From contig JAHDEF010000109.1 in assembly GCA_020628975.1 (NCBI GenBank), forward strand, positions 1-6,143: a stretch of 6,143 nucleotides of DNA, in the 5' to 3' direction. This document shows, piece by piece, positions 1-6,143 of the stretch (position 1 is the first letter of the stretch; every line of letters begins with the position of its first letter). The notes beneath the pieces were generated by a model. It saw nothing but the letters and a program-made list of their open reading frames with translations, searched no databases and was not told the origin of the DNA. Source of the stretch: Aquimarina sp. (GTDB taxonomy: Bacteria > Bacteroidota > Bacteroidia > Flavobacteriales > Flavobacteriaceae). Made by a program: the position numbers and the translations under genes.

Positions 1-1
1 T

Positions 2-154
2 AAAGATGCTCCGAGCCTAGAAGAAATTTCGAAGAAGGAGGAAGCTATAAAAAAGGCTGAAGAAAAACTAAACGAGTTAGATAAAACAATACAAAGAGGA
101 AAAGATCGCTTGAAGGAAAATGAAGATAAATTAAAAGGGATTGTTATTGAGTAA
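2..154 (+). CDS. C-terminal end of an unidentified charged, probably coiled-coil protein (5' end outside window)
   Basis: An open frame enters from the left edge and runs 50 codons to a TAA at 152-154. The visible part is dominated by Lys and Glu and has a regular pattern of Leu, Ile and Ala between charged residues (for example KKAEEKLNELDKTI), which suggests a long amphipathic helix or coiled coil. The tail ends in the short hydrophobic run GIVIE. No catalytic motif or membrane segment is visible in this piece, and I do not recognise the family. The gene is convergent with queA, and the two are separated by 254 bases holding terminator-like structures. The reading is supported by the open frame at the edge and the consistent composition. 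Function cannot be assigned. Confidence 0.6.
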   Translation, partial: KDAPSLEEISKKEEAIKKAEEKLNELDKTIQRGKDRLKENEDKLKGIVIE

Positions 155-194
155 CTTATAACACTATCCCGTTAAATGTGTACTTTTAAAATAT

Positions 195-225
195 AGAGGG
201 TTTGGCTTTTTTTGTCGAACCCTTT
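195..225 (+). terminator. Weak hairpin downstream of the partial + strand gene
   Basis: AGGGTTTG (197-204) pairs with CGAACCCT (216-223) with one G-U wobble, and two further outer pairs are possible. The loop is 11 bases and contains seven T. It lies about 40 bases after the stop of the partial gene, where a terminator would be expected. The run after the stem (TTCTTAAAA) is a poor U-tract, so this may only be a 3' end stabiliser. The stronger two-way terminator at 347-397 could serve the same transcript. Confidence 0.3.
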
Positions 226-346
226 CTTAAAATATAATCAACGTCAACACCAAATACGATTAAGAAATGTTTGACCTGAATATTTAAACGGATTTTTCTC
301 AGAAATCAATGATCTTATAATGTTTAGTACACCTTATTCTCAAAAA

Positions 347-397
347 AGTATAAACAAAAAATCCAGCTTTTGAAAAGCTGGATTTTTTGTTTATACT
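347..397. terminator. Bidirectional rho-independent terminator between convergent genes
   Basis: A perfect inverted repeat of two 25-base arms is centred on G372. The GC-containing core CCAGCTTTT / AAAAGCTGG is flanked on both sides by an A6 run (left) and a T6 run (right). Transcripts from either strand therefore form a stem followed by a U-tract. It starts 12 bases beyond the queA stop codon (409-411) and faces the + strand gene that ends at 154. The extra outer pairing AGTATAAAC / GTTTATACT extends the stem well past the usual terminator length. Confidence 0.85.
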
Positions 398-408
398 GAT
401 ATGTGCTA

Positions 409-1458
409 CTACAAGATCAACATAGCATCTCCGTAGCTGTAGAACTTGTACTTTTCTTTTACGGCTTCTTCGTAAGCTTTCTTCATTAAATCATGCCCCA
501 TGAAGGCTGAAACCATCATCAATAATGTGGATTTAGGGGTATGAAAGTTAGTAATCATACAATCGGCTATACTGAAATCATATGGTGGAAAAATAAATTT
601 ATTTGTCCAACCATTATACTCATTCAAAGTGTTATTCGAACTTACTGCACTTTCAAGTGTTCTCATTACGGTAGTTCCTACTGCACAAACTCTTTTCTTT
701 TTGGCTAATGCATTGTTTACTACTTCTGTAGCTGGTTTTTCTATTTCAGCTTGCTCGCTATCCATTTTATGTTTAGAAAGATCTTCAACTTCAACTGGAT
801 TAAATGTTCCTAAACCTACATGTAGCGTTACTTCAGCAAAATCAACCCCTTTTATTTCAAGGCGTTTTAATAAATGTTTTGAGAAATGTAAACCTGCTGT
901 AGGTGCTGCTACAGCTCCTTCATTTTTTGCATAAATAGTTTGATAACGTTCGTGATCTTCTGGCTCAACTTCTCTCTTTATATATTTTGGCAAAGGGGTT
1001 TCACCTAAATCCTTAAGTTTTTGACGGAATTCTTCGTAAGAACCGTCATATAAAAAGCGAAGCGTACGACCTCTAGAAGTGGTATTATCAATTACCTCAG
1101 CCACTAATGAATCGTCATCACCGAAATATAATTTATTACCAATACGAATTTTTCTTGCAGGATCGACTAAAACATCCCAAAGACGAGTTTCAGAATTTAG
1201 TTCTCTCAATAAAAACACTTCTATTCTAGCCCCTGTTTTTTCTTTGTTCCCAAAAAGACGTGCGGGAAAAACTTTGGTATTGTTTAACACCATTATATCT
1301 CCTTCATCGAAGTAATCTATTAAATCTTTAAATAATTTGTGTTCAATAGTGCCTTCTTTTCGATTGATAACCATTAATCTGGCTTCATCGCGGTTTTCCG
1401 AAGGATATTCTGCTAGTAATTCGCTTGGTAAGTCGAAGTCGAAATGTGATAGTTTCAT
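409..1458 (-). CDS. queA: S-adenosylmethionine:tRNA ribosyltransferase-isomerase QueA
   Basis: QueA transfers and isomerises the ribosyl part of S-adenosylmethionine onto 7-aminomethyl-7-deazaguanine already placed in tRNA position 34. This gives epoxyqueuosine in the cytosolic queuosine pathway. The 349-residue length is normal for the family. Recognisable blocks are the N-terminus MKLSHFDFDLPSELLAEYP, the NNTKVFPARL segment near residues 59-68, AAPTAGLHF (184-192), the following TLHVGLGTFNPV block, AVGTTVMRTLE, and NFHTPKST (304-311) close to the C-terminus. The ATG at 1458 fits the conserved N-terminus exactly. No Shine-Dalgarno sequence precedes it, as is usual in Bacteroidota. The gene has its own promoter (1555-1586) and leader, so it need not be co-transcribed with mazG upstream. 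It ends just before the two-way terminator. I see no truncation or frameshift. The long + strand open frames inside it are shadows. Confidence 0.97.
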   Translation of the reverse strand: MKLSHFDFDLPSELLAEYPSENRDEARLMVINRKEGTIEHKLFKDLIDYFDEGDIMVLNNTKVFPARLFGNKEKTGARIEVFLLRELNSETRLWDVLVDPARKIRIGNKLYFGDDDSLVAEVIDNTTSRGRTLRFLYDGSYEEFRQKLKDLGETPLPKYIKREVEPEDHERYQTIYAKNEGAVAAPTAGLHFSKHLLKRLEIKGVDFAEVTLHVGLGTFNPVEVEDLSKHKMDSEQAEIEKPATEVVNNALAKKKRVCAVGTTVMRTLESAVSSNNTLNEYNGWTNKFIFPPYDFSIADCMITNFHTPKSTLLMMVSAFMGHDLMKKAYEEAVKEKYKFYSYGDAMLIL

Positions 1459-1479
1459 TTGCTATTTTTAATAGATTTC

Positions 1480-1543
1480 TGACTATTGTACTGTTTATTA
1501 TTAATTTAAGACTTCTTAAAAAAACTACAGTATTTTCTAGTCA
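1480..1543 (-). promoter_or_regulatory. Structured leader (5' UTR) of queA
   Basis: Three nested inverted repeats share nearly one centre: TGACTA (1480-1485) with TAGTCA (1538-1543), TACTGT (1489-1494) with ACAGTA (1527-1532), and TTTAAG (1505-1510) with CTTAAA (1515-1520, four-base loop). Together they would fold into a rod with two internal loops. The structure begins about ten bases after the predicted -7 element, so it would sit at the very 5' end of the queA mRNA. A small extra hairpin (CTATT/AATAG, 1462-1474) lies directly before the ATG. The pairs are seen in the sequence. A regulatory or mRNA-stabilising role is inferred. It does not resemble the preQ1-I riboswitch consensus as I remember it. 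Confidence 0.4.
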
Positions 1544-1554
1544 TTTCGAAGCTA

Positions 1555-1586
1555 CAAATATACAATCTCAAACAGGGGGTTGTCAA
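1555..1586 (-). promoter_or_regulatory. Bacteroidota-type sigma promoter of queA
   Basis: On the minus strand, TTG (start of TTGACA, complement of 1581-1586) is followed after 21 bases by TATATTTG (complement of 1555-1562). This matches the Bacteroidota housekeeping pattern TTG / TAnnTTTG in sequence and roughly in spacing. Transcription would begin near 1548-1550 and give a leader of about 90 bases. The promoter lies just downstream of the mazG stop codon (1627), which supports independent expression of queA. Confidence 0.65.
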
Positions 1587-1626
1587 GTGATTTTATAAAA
1601 AGTATTTTGTTTTTTCTAAAATTCAG

Positions 1627-2400
1627 TTAAGATCGTTTAGCTTCTTCCCAATACACATCCATTTCAGCGAGTGTCATTTCTGACAATGATTTTTTAATTT
1701 CTTTTGACTTTGCTTCTAAATATTGGAAACGTTTGATGAATTTTTTATTGGTACGCTCTAGAGCGTCTTCTGGATTTACATTTAGGAATCGGGCATAATT
1801 AATCATAGAGAACAACACATCGCCAAACTCTGCTTCTATTTTATCATGGTCTTGCTTGTTGACTTCTTCTTGTAATTCTCCTAATTCTTCTTGCACTTTT
1901 TCAAAAACCTGTTGCGGTTCCTCCCAATCGAATCCAACTCCTTTTACTTTATCTTGAATGCGACTTGCCTTTACTAAAGCAGGGAGTGATTTGGGTACAC
2001 CTTCCAATACGCTTGTTTTTCCTTCTTTAAGTTTTAACGCTTCCCAGTTTTTTTTTACTTCTTCTTCGTCTTGTACAGTAACATCTCCATAAATATGAGG
2101 ATGACGATGAATCAATTTTTCGCAAATTCCATTGGCTACATCTGCTATATCAAAAGTGTTTGTTTCACTTCCTATTTTCGAATAGAAAACTATATGTAAC
2201 AATAAATCACCTAACTCATTTTTGATCTCATTTAAATCATTATCTAATATAGCATCACCTAGCTCGTAGGTTTCTTCTATAGTTAAATGGCGTAAACTTT
2301 GAAAGGTTTGCTTTTTATCCCAAGGACATTGCTCACGCAATTCATCCATTATAGTAAGTAATCGATCGAAAGCGGCTAATTGATTTTTTCGTTGGCTCAT
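1627..2400 (-). CDS. mazG: Nucleoside triphosphate pyrophosphohydrolase MazG
   Basis: MazG hydrolyses (d)NTPs to the monophosphate and pyrophosphate. It serves as a cytosolic house-cleaning enzyme and, in some bacteria, affects alarmone levels. The 257-residue protein has the tandem two-domain layout of the family. The N-terminal domain carries CPWDKKQTF (25-33) and the metal-binding pattern E42-E43-x-x-E46 followed by E62-x-x-D65. The linker holds RHPHIYGD (99-106), then LEGVPKSLPAL and KVKGVGFDW (151-159). The C-terminal domain repeats the pattern with E171-E172-x-x-E175 and E191-x-x-D194. All metal ligands are present in both halves, so the protein is probably active. The ATG at 2400 fits the usual N-terminus. 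It is divergent from the LOG-family gene and lies on the same strand as queA, 168 bases upstream of it. No clear terminator follows it, so read-through into queA is possible. Confidence 0.96.
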   Translation of the reverse strand: MSQRKNQLAAFDRLLTIMDELREQCPWDKKQTFQSLRHLTIEETYELGDAILDNDLNEIKNELGDLLLHIVFYSKIGSETNTFDIADVANGICEKLIHRHPHIYGDVTVQDEEEVKKNWEALKLKEGKTSVLEGVPKSLPALVKASRIQDKVKGVGFDWEEPQQVFEKVQEELGELQEEVNKQDHDKIEAEFGDVLFSMINYARFLNVNPEDALERTNKKFIKRFQYLEAKSKEIKKSLSEMTLAEMDVYWEEAKRS

Positions 2401-2423
2401 AAGGTCTACAGAAGTCTTTACTT

Positions 2424-2431
2424 CAAATATA
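2424..2431 (-). promoter_or_regulatory. Candidate -7 promoter element of mazG
   Basis: The minus strand reads TATATTTG, identical to the queA -7 element, 23 bases upstream of the mazG ATG. It would give a short leader of about 18 bases. There is no good TTG at the expected upstream distance, only CTGACA slightly too close, so the call rests on the -7 match alone. The element lies inside the small palindrome TTCAA-ATATA-TTGAA (2422-2436). A short hairpin, GAAGT/ACTTC (2411-2424), lies at the predicted start of transcription. Confidence 0.4.
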
Positions 2432-2537
2432 TTGAAAACTTTGATGTCAGCTTTTTCTTTATAGAAATACTAGAAATCTTTATTTTCAGAAGGGTATCTC
2501 ATTACTTAAGGGTTCTACAAATAGGTTAGTCAGAAGT

Positions 2538-2545
2538 TACTTTTG
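2538..2545 (+). promoter_or_regulatory. Candidate -7 promoter element of the LOG/outer-membrane protein operon
   Basis: TACTTTTG matches TAnnTTTG and lies 88 bases before the TTG start of the LOG-family gene. No TTG is found 19-21 bases upstream of it, so the promoter is weakly supported. If it is correct, the inverted repeat at 2555-2587 falls in the transcribed leader, immediately after the transcription start. Confidence 0.3.
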
Positions 2546-2554
2546 TTGGAAAAA

Positions 2555-2587
2555 TAACTTGAATTGAGAGCAACCCAATTCAAATTA
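2555..2587. repeat. Inverted repeat in the mazG/LOG intergenic region
   Basis: TAACTTGAATTG (2555-2566) and CAATTCAAATTA (2576-2587) are complementary at 11 of 12 positions across a nine-base spacer. The inner eight pairs are uninterrupted. The repeat could be a hairpin in the leader of the LOG-family gene or a binding site for a dimeric regulator. The sequence alone does not decide. No U-tract follows, so it is not a terminator. Confidence 0.45.
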
Positions 2588-2633
2588 ATTCGTTACTTAG
2601 TTTACTGAATTTTTTTCTAAAACTTATAAAATT

Positions 2634-3323
2634 TTGAGAAACGAACTACACCCTAAAAGCTGGAATGAAATAAAAACAAATGACTCGTGGGCGTTGTTTA
2701 AAATCATGGGAGAACTTACCAATGGTTTTGAAAAAATGAGTGAAATTGGACCATGCGTGTCTATTTTTGGTTCTGCAAGAACGAAAACCGACCATCCGTT
2801 TTATCAATTAGCTGTTGACGTCGCTGAAAAAATTGTAAATCATGGTTATGGGGTCATTACTGGAGGTGGACCTGGAATTATGGAAGCTGGAAATAAAGGT
2901 GCTTTTCAAGGAGGTGGAACTTCAGTAGGGTTAAATATTGAACTTCCTTTTGAACAGCACGACAACCCATATATACAGAAAGGAAAGAGCATTAATTTCG
3001 ACTACTTTTTTGTTCGTAAAGTTATGTTTGTAAAATACTCACAAGGTTTTGTGGTGTTGCCAGGAGGTTTTGGAACTTTAGATGAATTATTTGAATCTAT
3101 TACTTTAATTCAAACGGGTAAGGTCGATAAATTCCCGATTATTCTAGTAGACAGCAAATTTTGGGGTGGATTATTTGAATGGATAAAAACTACTTTACTA
3201 GAAGAATACGGTAATATAAGTGAAGGTGATTTAGACTTAGTACATTTAGTTGACACTCCTGACGAAGTAATTGCTATTCTAGATCAGTTTTACGATAAAA
3301 ACAATTTTACGCCTAACTTTTAA
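2634..3323 (+). CDS. LOG-family (TIGR00730-type) nucleotide 5'-monophosphate phosphoribohydrolase
   Basis: This is a Rossmann-fold cytosolic protein of the LOG family, whose studied members cleave the N-glycosidic bond of AMP-type or cytokinin nucleotides to give the base and ribose 5-phosphate. Visible motifs are SIFGSAR (43-49), the phosphate-binding GGGPGIMEAGNKGA (77-90), R128-K129 in the RKVMF helix, and the hallmark PGGFGTLDE (143-151). Together they form the usual active site. At 229 residues it has an N-terminal extension of about 35 residues compared with the shortest members. The start is TTG at 2634. No ATG lies upstream in frame before the TAG at 2598-2600, the first internal Met is residue 25, and MRNELHPKSW resembles the N-terminus I recall for flavobacterial homologues. 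The next gene begins 10 bases after its stop. The exact substrate cannot be read from the sequence. Older 'lysine decarboxylase' labels for this family are misleading. Confidence 0.92.
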   Translation: MRNELHPKSWNEIKTNDSWALFKIMGELTNGFEKMSEIGPCVSIFGSARTKTDHPFYQLAVDVAEKIVNHGYGVITGGGPGIMEAGNKGAFQGGGTSVGLNIELPFEQHDNPYIQKGKSINFDYFFVRKVMFVKYSQGFVVLPGGFGTLDELFESITLIQTGKVDKFPIILVDSKFWGGLFEWIKTTLLEEYGNISEGDLDLVHLVDTPDEVIAILDQFYDKNNFTPNF

Positions 3324-3333
3324 TTCAATTTAA

Positions 3334-6141
3334 TTGCTAAAAAAGCTTTTATTTTTTGGGATGCTTTTATGCTCATTTGGTGCACTTGCGCAACATGAAC
3401 ATACCCTACAAGCAACTATTATTGATTCTACCGAAACTATAAAAATTAAGCATCAATTAGTATTTAAAAATTATACTAGCAAAAGCTTAAATTCAATTTA
3501 TTTAATGGATTGGGCCAATGCTTTCGCAAATAAAGAAACACCGTTGGCCATTCGTTTTGCTGAAGATTACCGAAGAGCTTTTCATTATGCTCCCGAACGC
3601 GAGCGCGGATATACAAATATTCAACGTATTACAAGCAATGAGGAACAAATCAATTGGCAAAGACCTAGTAGTCATCCTGATGTTGTTGAAATTAAACTTA
3701 AAAAGGCATTATTACCTTCTGAAGAAATTACATTACAATTCGATTATTTTATAAAAATACCTGATGCCAAATTCACTAATTATGGTGTTGATACTAATGG
3801 ATATCGGTTGCGTTTTTGGCATTTAGCTCCTTGTAGTATCATTGATAATGAGTGGGTGTACTATAGTCATAAAAATTTAGGCGATTTTACCGCAAGTTTA
3901 GATAGCTACGAACTTCATTTAAAAACAGATGAAAGCAAAACACTGATTTCCAATTTAAATGAAATCGCTAGCAATAGCGAGTATGGATTGAAAAGCTATC
4001 ACCTTAAAGGAAATTACATTTCTAATATAGAAATGCACATCGGGTTTTCTTCTGATTTTTATTCTTATCATTTAGGTAACACCACTATTGTATCTGATAT
4101 TCCAAAAAATAAATTAAATGCTTTTGAATTTAGTCAAAGTATTGAAAAAATCTATGATTTTGTAGTTTCCCACTATGGCGAATTTCCACAAAAACAAATT
4201 TTACTTTCTTATGCAGATTATTTGAAACAACCCTCTTACGGTTTCAATCAATTACCAAAAGGTATTACTCCTTTTACCGAACAGTTTAAGTATGAAATCG
4301 CTACTTTAAAGCAATTTACCAAAGTAGCTAAATCAAGTCATTTTGTTTCTAATTTAAGAACTGATTATTGGTTTACTGATGCTATTCAAGTACATATGCT
4401 AATGGCATATGTAAACCAGTATTACCCCAACAAAAAACTATTAGGAAAATTAAGTAAGTTTATTGGTGTGCGCTGGTTTCATGCCGCCGATTTAGATTTT
4501 AATGATCAATATTACCTGGGCTATAAAAATATGTCATCTCGATTTTTACAGCAAGCATTGACGTTACCTAAAGATTCCCTTCTAAAATTTAACTATAATA
4601 TTTCTAACCCTTATAAAGCTGGTTTAGGGCTGAACTATTTAGCTCATTATGACAACAGTATTTTAATTGATGATTTGGTTAGAAAATTTTATACTAACAA
4701 TAGAAACAAATCAACAAGTGCCAGTGCTTTTGTGAATGCGATAAAAAATGAAGCCACTAAAGATATTTCATGGTTCGAAACAGCGTTTTTAAATAGTTTA
4801 GAAAAAGTAGATGTCAAAATCAAAAAAACAAAACGTTTAGGCGATAGTATTCAAGTAACCTTAAAAAACAAAGGCAAAGCCATTCCGATTAAAATAAATA
4901 GCTTTTCTAAAAATGAAAAATTACAAGAAAATTGGCTTCCGCCCTTTGAGGATACATTGAGTATTAACTTCTTTAAAAAAGCTAGGTACTTTGCGTTAGA
5001 TTTTGAAGAGAAACTTCCTGAAGTAAACAGAAGAAATAATTATTGGGATCGAAAAAGCCTACTGCACAAACCCTTACAACTTCGCTTATTTCAAGATGTA
5101 GAAGATCCTAAATTTCATCAAACTTTTGTAATTCCTGTATACGACTTTAATGTAAATGATGGTTTATTATTAGGTACGCGAGTTTTCAACAAGGAATTAT
5201 TCTTTCCAAGAAATTTTGTATACAGCTTTACGCCTAGCTATGGATTAAATTCTCAAGAAATTCAAGGTTCGGGTAGCTTGTCATATTTGCATCAATTAAA
5301 ACCTTATGGCTGGTCATTTTTAAGTATTTCATTATCTGCACAATCCGAAAGCTTTGCGCCTGGGTTACGGTCATTGTCTTACACTCCATCTCTAAATTTA
5401 AGTTACCGACCTAAAGATTTAAGAAGCAATCTAAGAAAGTCATTATCACTACGACTCGTATCCATTGAACGTGAATCGTCTGAAGCTTTTCCTTTAGAAA
5501 CCCCGAATTATCGTGTGTTTAATACACGATTTAGCTATAACAACCCTAATTTAACCAATGTATTAGGCTTTAATTTAGATTTTCAATTAGCACAAAATTT
5601 CAGCAAATTCTCAAGTACCGTTGGTTACCGAAAATTATTTAAAAATAATCAATGGGTAGATTTTAGGTTGTATGCAGGTACGTTTCTATTTAATAATACT
5701 CAGGCTGATGGTGACTTTTTTAGTTTTGCGCTAGATCGACCTACGGACTATTTATTTGATTTTAATTATTTAGGAAGACAAGACGATAGCAGCTTTGTAA
5801 GTCAGCAATTTATTTCTGCTGAAGGAAATTTTAAGTCGCGACTCAACCCTAGATTTGCAAACCAATGGATTACAACAGCCTCTGCCGAAACAAGTATTTG
5901 GAACTGGATTATGGTTTATGGAGATATTGGTTTGGTTAAAAATAAAGCTGTTGACCCTAAATTTTTATATGATTCAGGAATAAAATTAAATCTGGTTCAA
6001 GACTATCTCGAATTATATTTCCCCCTACAATCTAGTATTGGTTTCGAACCCTCGTTTAGTGATTATGCACAACGTATTCGATTCAAATTTTCGTTGAGTA
6101 TTAATACCCTAGTTCGGCTTTTTACGCGCGAATGGTATTAA
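3334..6141 (+). CDS. Exported M1-peptidase-like protein with degenerate zinc site fused to a C-terminal outer-membrane beta-barrel
   Basis: The 935-residue protein starts with a clear signal peptide (MLKK, a hydrophobic stretch, then ALA|Q at 19-20). Residues about 20-215 resemble the N-terminal beta domain of M1 aminopeptidases (HQLVFKN, then IYLMDWANAF). Residues about 220-490 follow the M1 catalytic-domain plan, including DYWFTD and the late KDISWF block near 476. GFNQL (303-307) stands near where GAMEN is expected. KQFTK (326-330), 18 residues and D349 replace HEXXH-18-E, so zinc binding and catalysis are unlikely. A beta-rich linker (about 490-595, including LPEVNRRNNYW at 561-571) leads to residues 600-935. 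That last part has many alternating hydrophobic/polar strands and ends in Trp-Tyr, typical of an outer-membrane barrel. TTG at 3334 is chosen because TAA stands directly before it and only this start gives the basic Lys-Lys of the signal peptide. The ATG at 3361 would remove it. The gene is probably co-transcribed with the LOG gene. It is intact up to TAA at 6139-6141. The domain reading is an inference from sequence pattern. The role is unknown. Confidence 0.8.
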   Translation: MLKKLLFFGMLLCSFGALAQHEHTLQATIIDSTETIKIKHQLVFKNYTSKSLNSIYLMDWANAFANKETPLAIRFAEDYRRAFHYAPERERGYTNIQRITSNEEQINWQRPSSHPDVVEIKLKKALLPSEEITLQFDYFIKIPDAKFTNYGVDTNGYRLRFWHLAPCSIIDNEWVYYSHKNLGDFTASLDSYELHLKTDESKTLISNLNEIASNSEYGLKSYHLKGNYISNIEMHIGFSSDFYSYHLGNTTIVSDIPKNKLNAFEFSQSIEKIYDFVVSHYGEFPQKQILLSYADYLKQPSYGFNQLPKGITPFTEQFKYEIATLKQFTKVAKSSHFVSNLRTDYWFTDAIQVHMLMAYVNQYYPNKKLLGKLSKFIGVRWFHAADLDFNDQYYLGYKNMSSRFLQQALTLPKDSLLKFNYNISNPYKAGLGLNYLAHYDNSILIDDLVRKFYTNNRNKSTSASAFVNAIKNEATKDISWFETAFLNSLEKVDVKIKKTKRLGDSIQVTLKNKGKAIPIKINSFSKNEKLQENWLPPFEDTLSINFFKKARYFALDFEEKLPEVNRRNNYWDRKSLLHKPLQLRLFQDVEDPKFHQTFVIPVYDFNVNDGLLLGTRVFNKELFFPRNFVYSFTPSYGLNSQEIQGSGSLSYLHQLKPYGWSFLSISLSAQSESFAPGLRSLSYTPSLNLSYRPKDLRSNLRKSLSLRLVSIERESSEAFPLETPNYRVFNTRFSYNNPNLTNVLGFNLDFQLAQNFSKFSSTVGYRKLFKNNQWVDFRLYAGTFLFNNTQADGDFFSFALDRPTDYLFDFNYLGRQDDSSFVSQQFISAEGNFKSRLNPRFANQWITTASAETSIWNWIMVYGDIGLVKNKAVDPKFLYDSGIKLNLVQDYLELYFPLQSSIGFEPSFSDYAQRIRFKFSLSINTLVRLFTREWY

Positions 6142-6143
6142 AA

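Noticed and set aside
629..1315. Open + strand frames of 101 and 78 codons inside queA
   Set aside because: They lie antisense to a full-length, well-conserved queA and have no recognisable motifs, so they are shadows of its codon pattern.
1459..1550. preQ1 riboswitch in the queA leader
   Set aside because: The leader is structured but lacks the short C/G-rich hairpin and A-rich tail of preQ1-I as I know it. I kept it only as a structured leader.
2634..3323. Lysine decarboxylase
   Set aside because: This is an old label for the PGGxGT family. The motifs are those of LOG phosphoribohydrolases, and no pyridoxal-phosphate site is seen.
2579..3335. A 12-base near-repeat before both TTG starts (TTCAAATTAATT at 2579, TTCAATTTAATT at 3324)
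   Set aside because: The 11 of 12 match is low-complexity AT sequence at different distances from the two starts, so chance is the simplest explanation.
3334..3393. Lipoprotein signal because of Cys13
   Set aside because: The residues before the Cys (M-L-L) do not form a lipobox, whereas ALA|Q gives a good ordinary signal peptidase site.
3518..3754. A 78-codon + strand frame inside the large exported protein gene
   Set aside because: It overlaps the coding frame of a continuous 935-residue protein and shows no domain or start signal of its own.
3965..3980. TCGCTA-GCAA-TAGCGA hairpin
   Set aside because: It lies inside the coding frame and is short. The codons read as normal protein, so it is probably chance.
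5510..5530. ATCGTGT / ACACGAT seven-base inverted repeat
   Set aside because: It is inside the barrel-coding part with no U-tract and no gene boundary nearby.

Overview
The window looks like ordinary chromosome of a member of the Bacteroidota, most likely a Flavobacteriaceae species. The evidence is AT-rich DNA, promoter -7 elements of the form TAnnTTTG (TATATTTG twice), no clear Shine-Dalgarno sequences, and proteins that read like flavobacterial QueA, MazG and LOG-family members. I see no mobile element, CRISPR array, tRNA or rRNA, and no sign of recent transfer.

Layout from left to right. The last 50 codons of a charged, helix-rich protein end at 154 on the + strand. A 254-base gap follows, with a weak hairpin (195-225) and a perfect 51-base palindrome (347-397) that should act as a two-way terminator. 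On the minus strand come queA (1458-409; tRNA queuosine synthesis), with its own promoter and a foldable leader, and then mazG (2400-1627; nucleotide pyrophosphohydrolase). A divergent intergenic region (2401-2633) carries candidate promoters for both directions and an inverted repeat. On the + strand a two-gene unit follows: a LOG-family nucleotide phosphoribohydrolase (2634-3323), and 10 bases later a 935-residue exported protein (3334-6141). Both of these genes appear to start with TTG.

The 935-residue protein is the most interesting item. Its first half follows the plan of an M1 (gluzincin) aminopeptidase, and its last third reads as an outer-membrane beta-barrel. Where an active M1 enzyme has HEXXH-18-E, this protein has KQFTK-18-D at exactly the same spacing, so the zinc site appears to be lost. 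It is probably a non-catalytic peptidase-like module displayed on an outer-membrane barrel. Its role is unknown.

The other genes are housekeeping. MazG and the LOG protein both act on nucleotides and are divergently transcribed, but nothing in the sequence shows that they work together.
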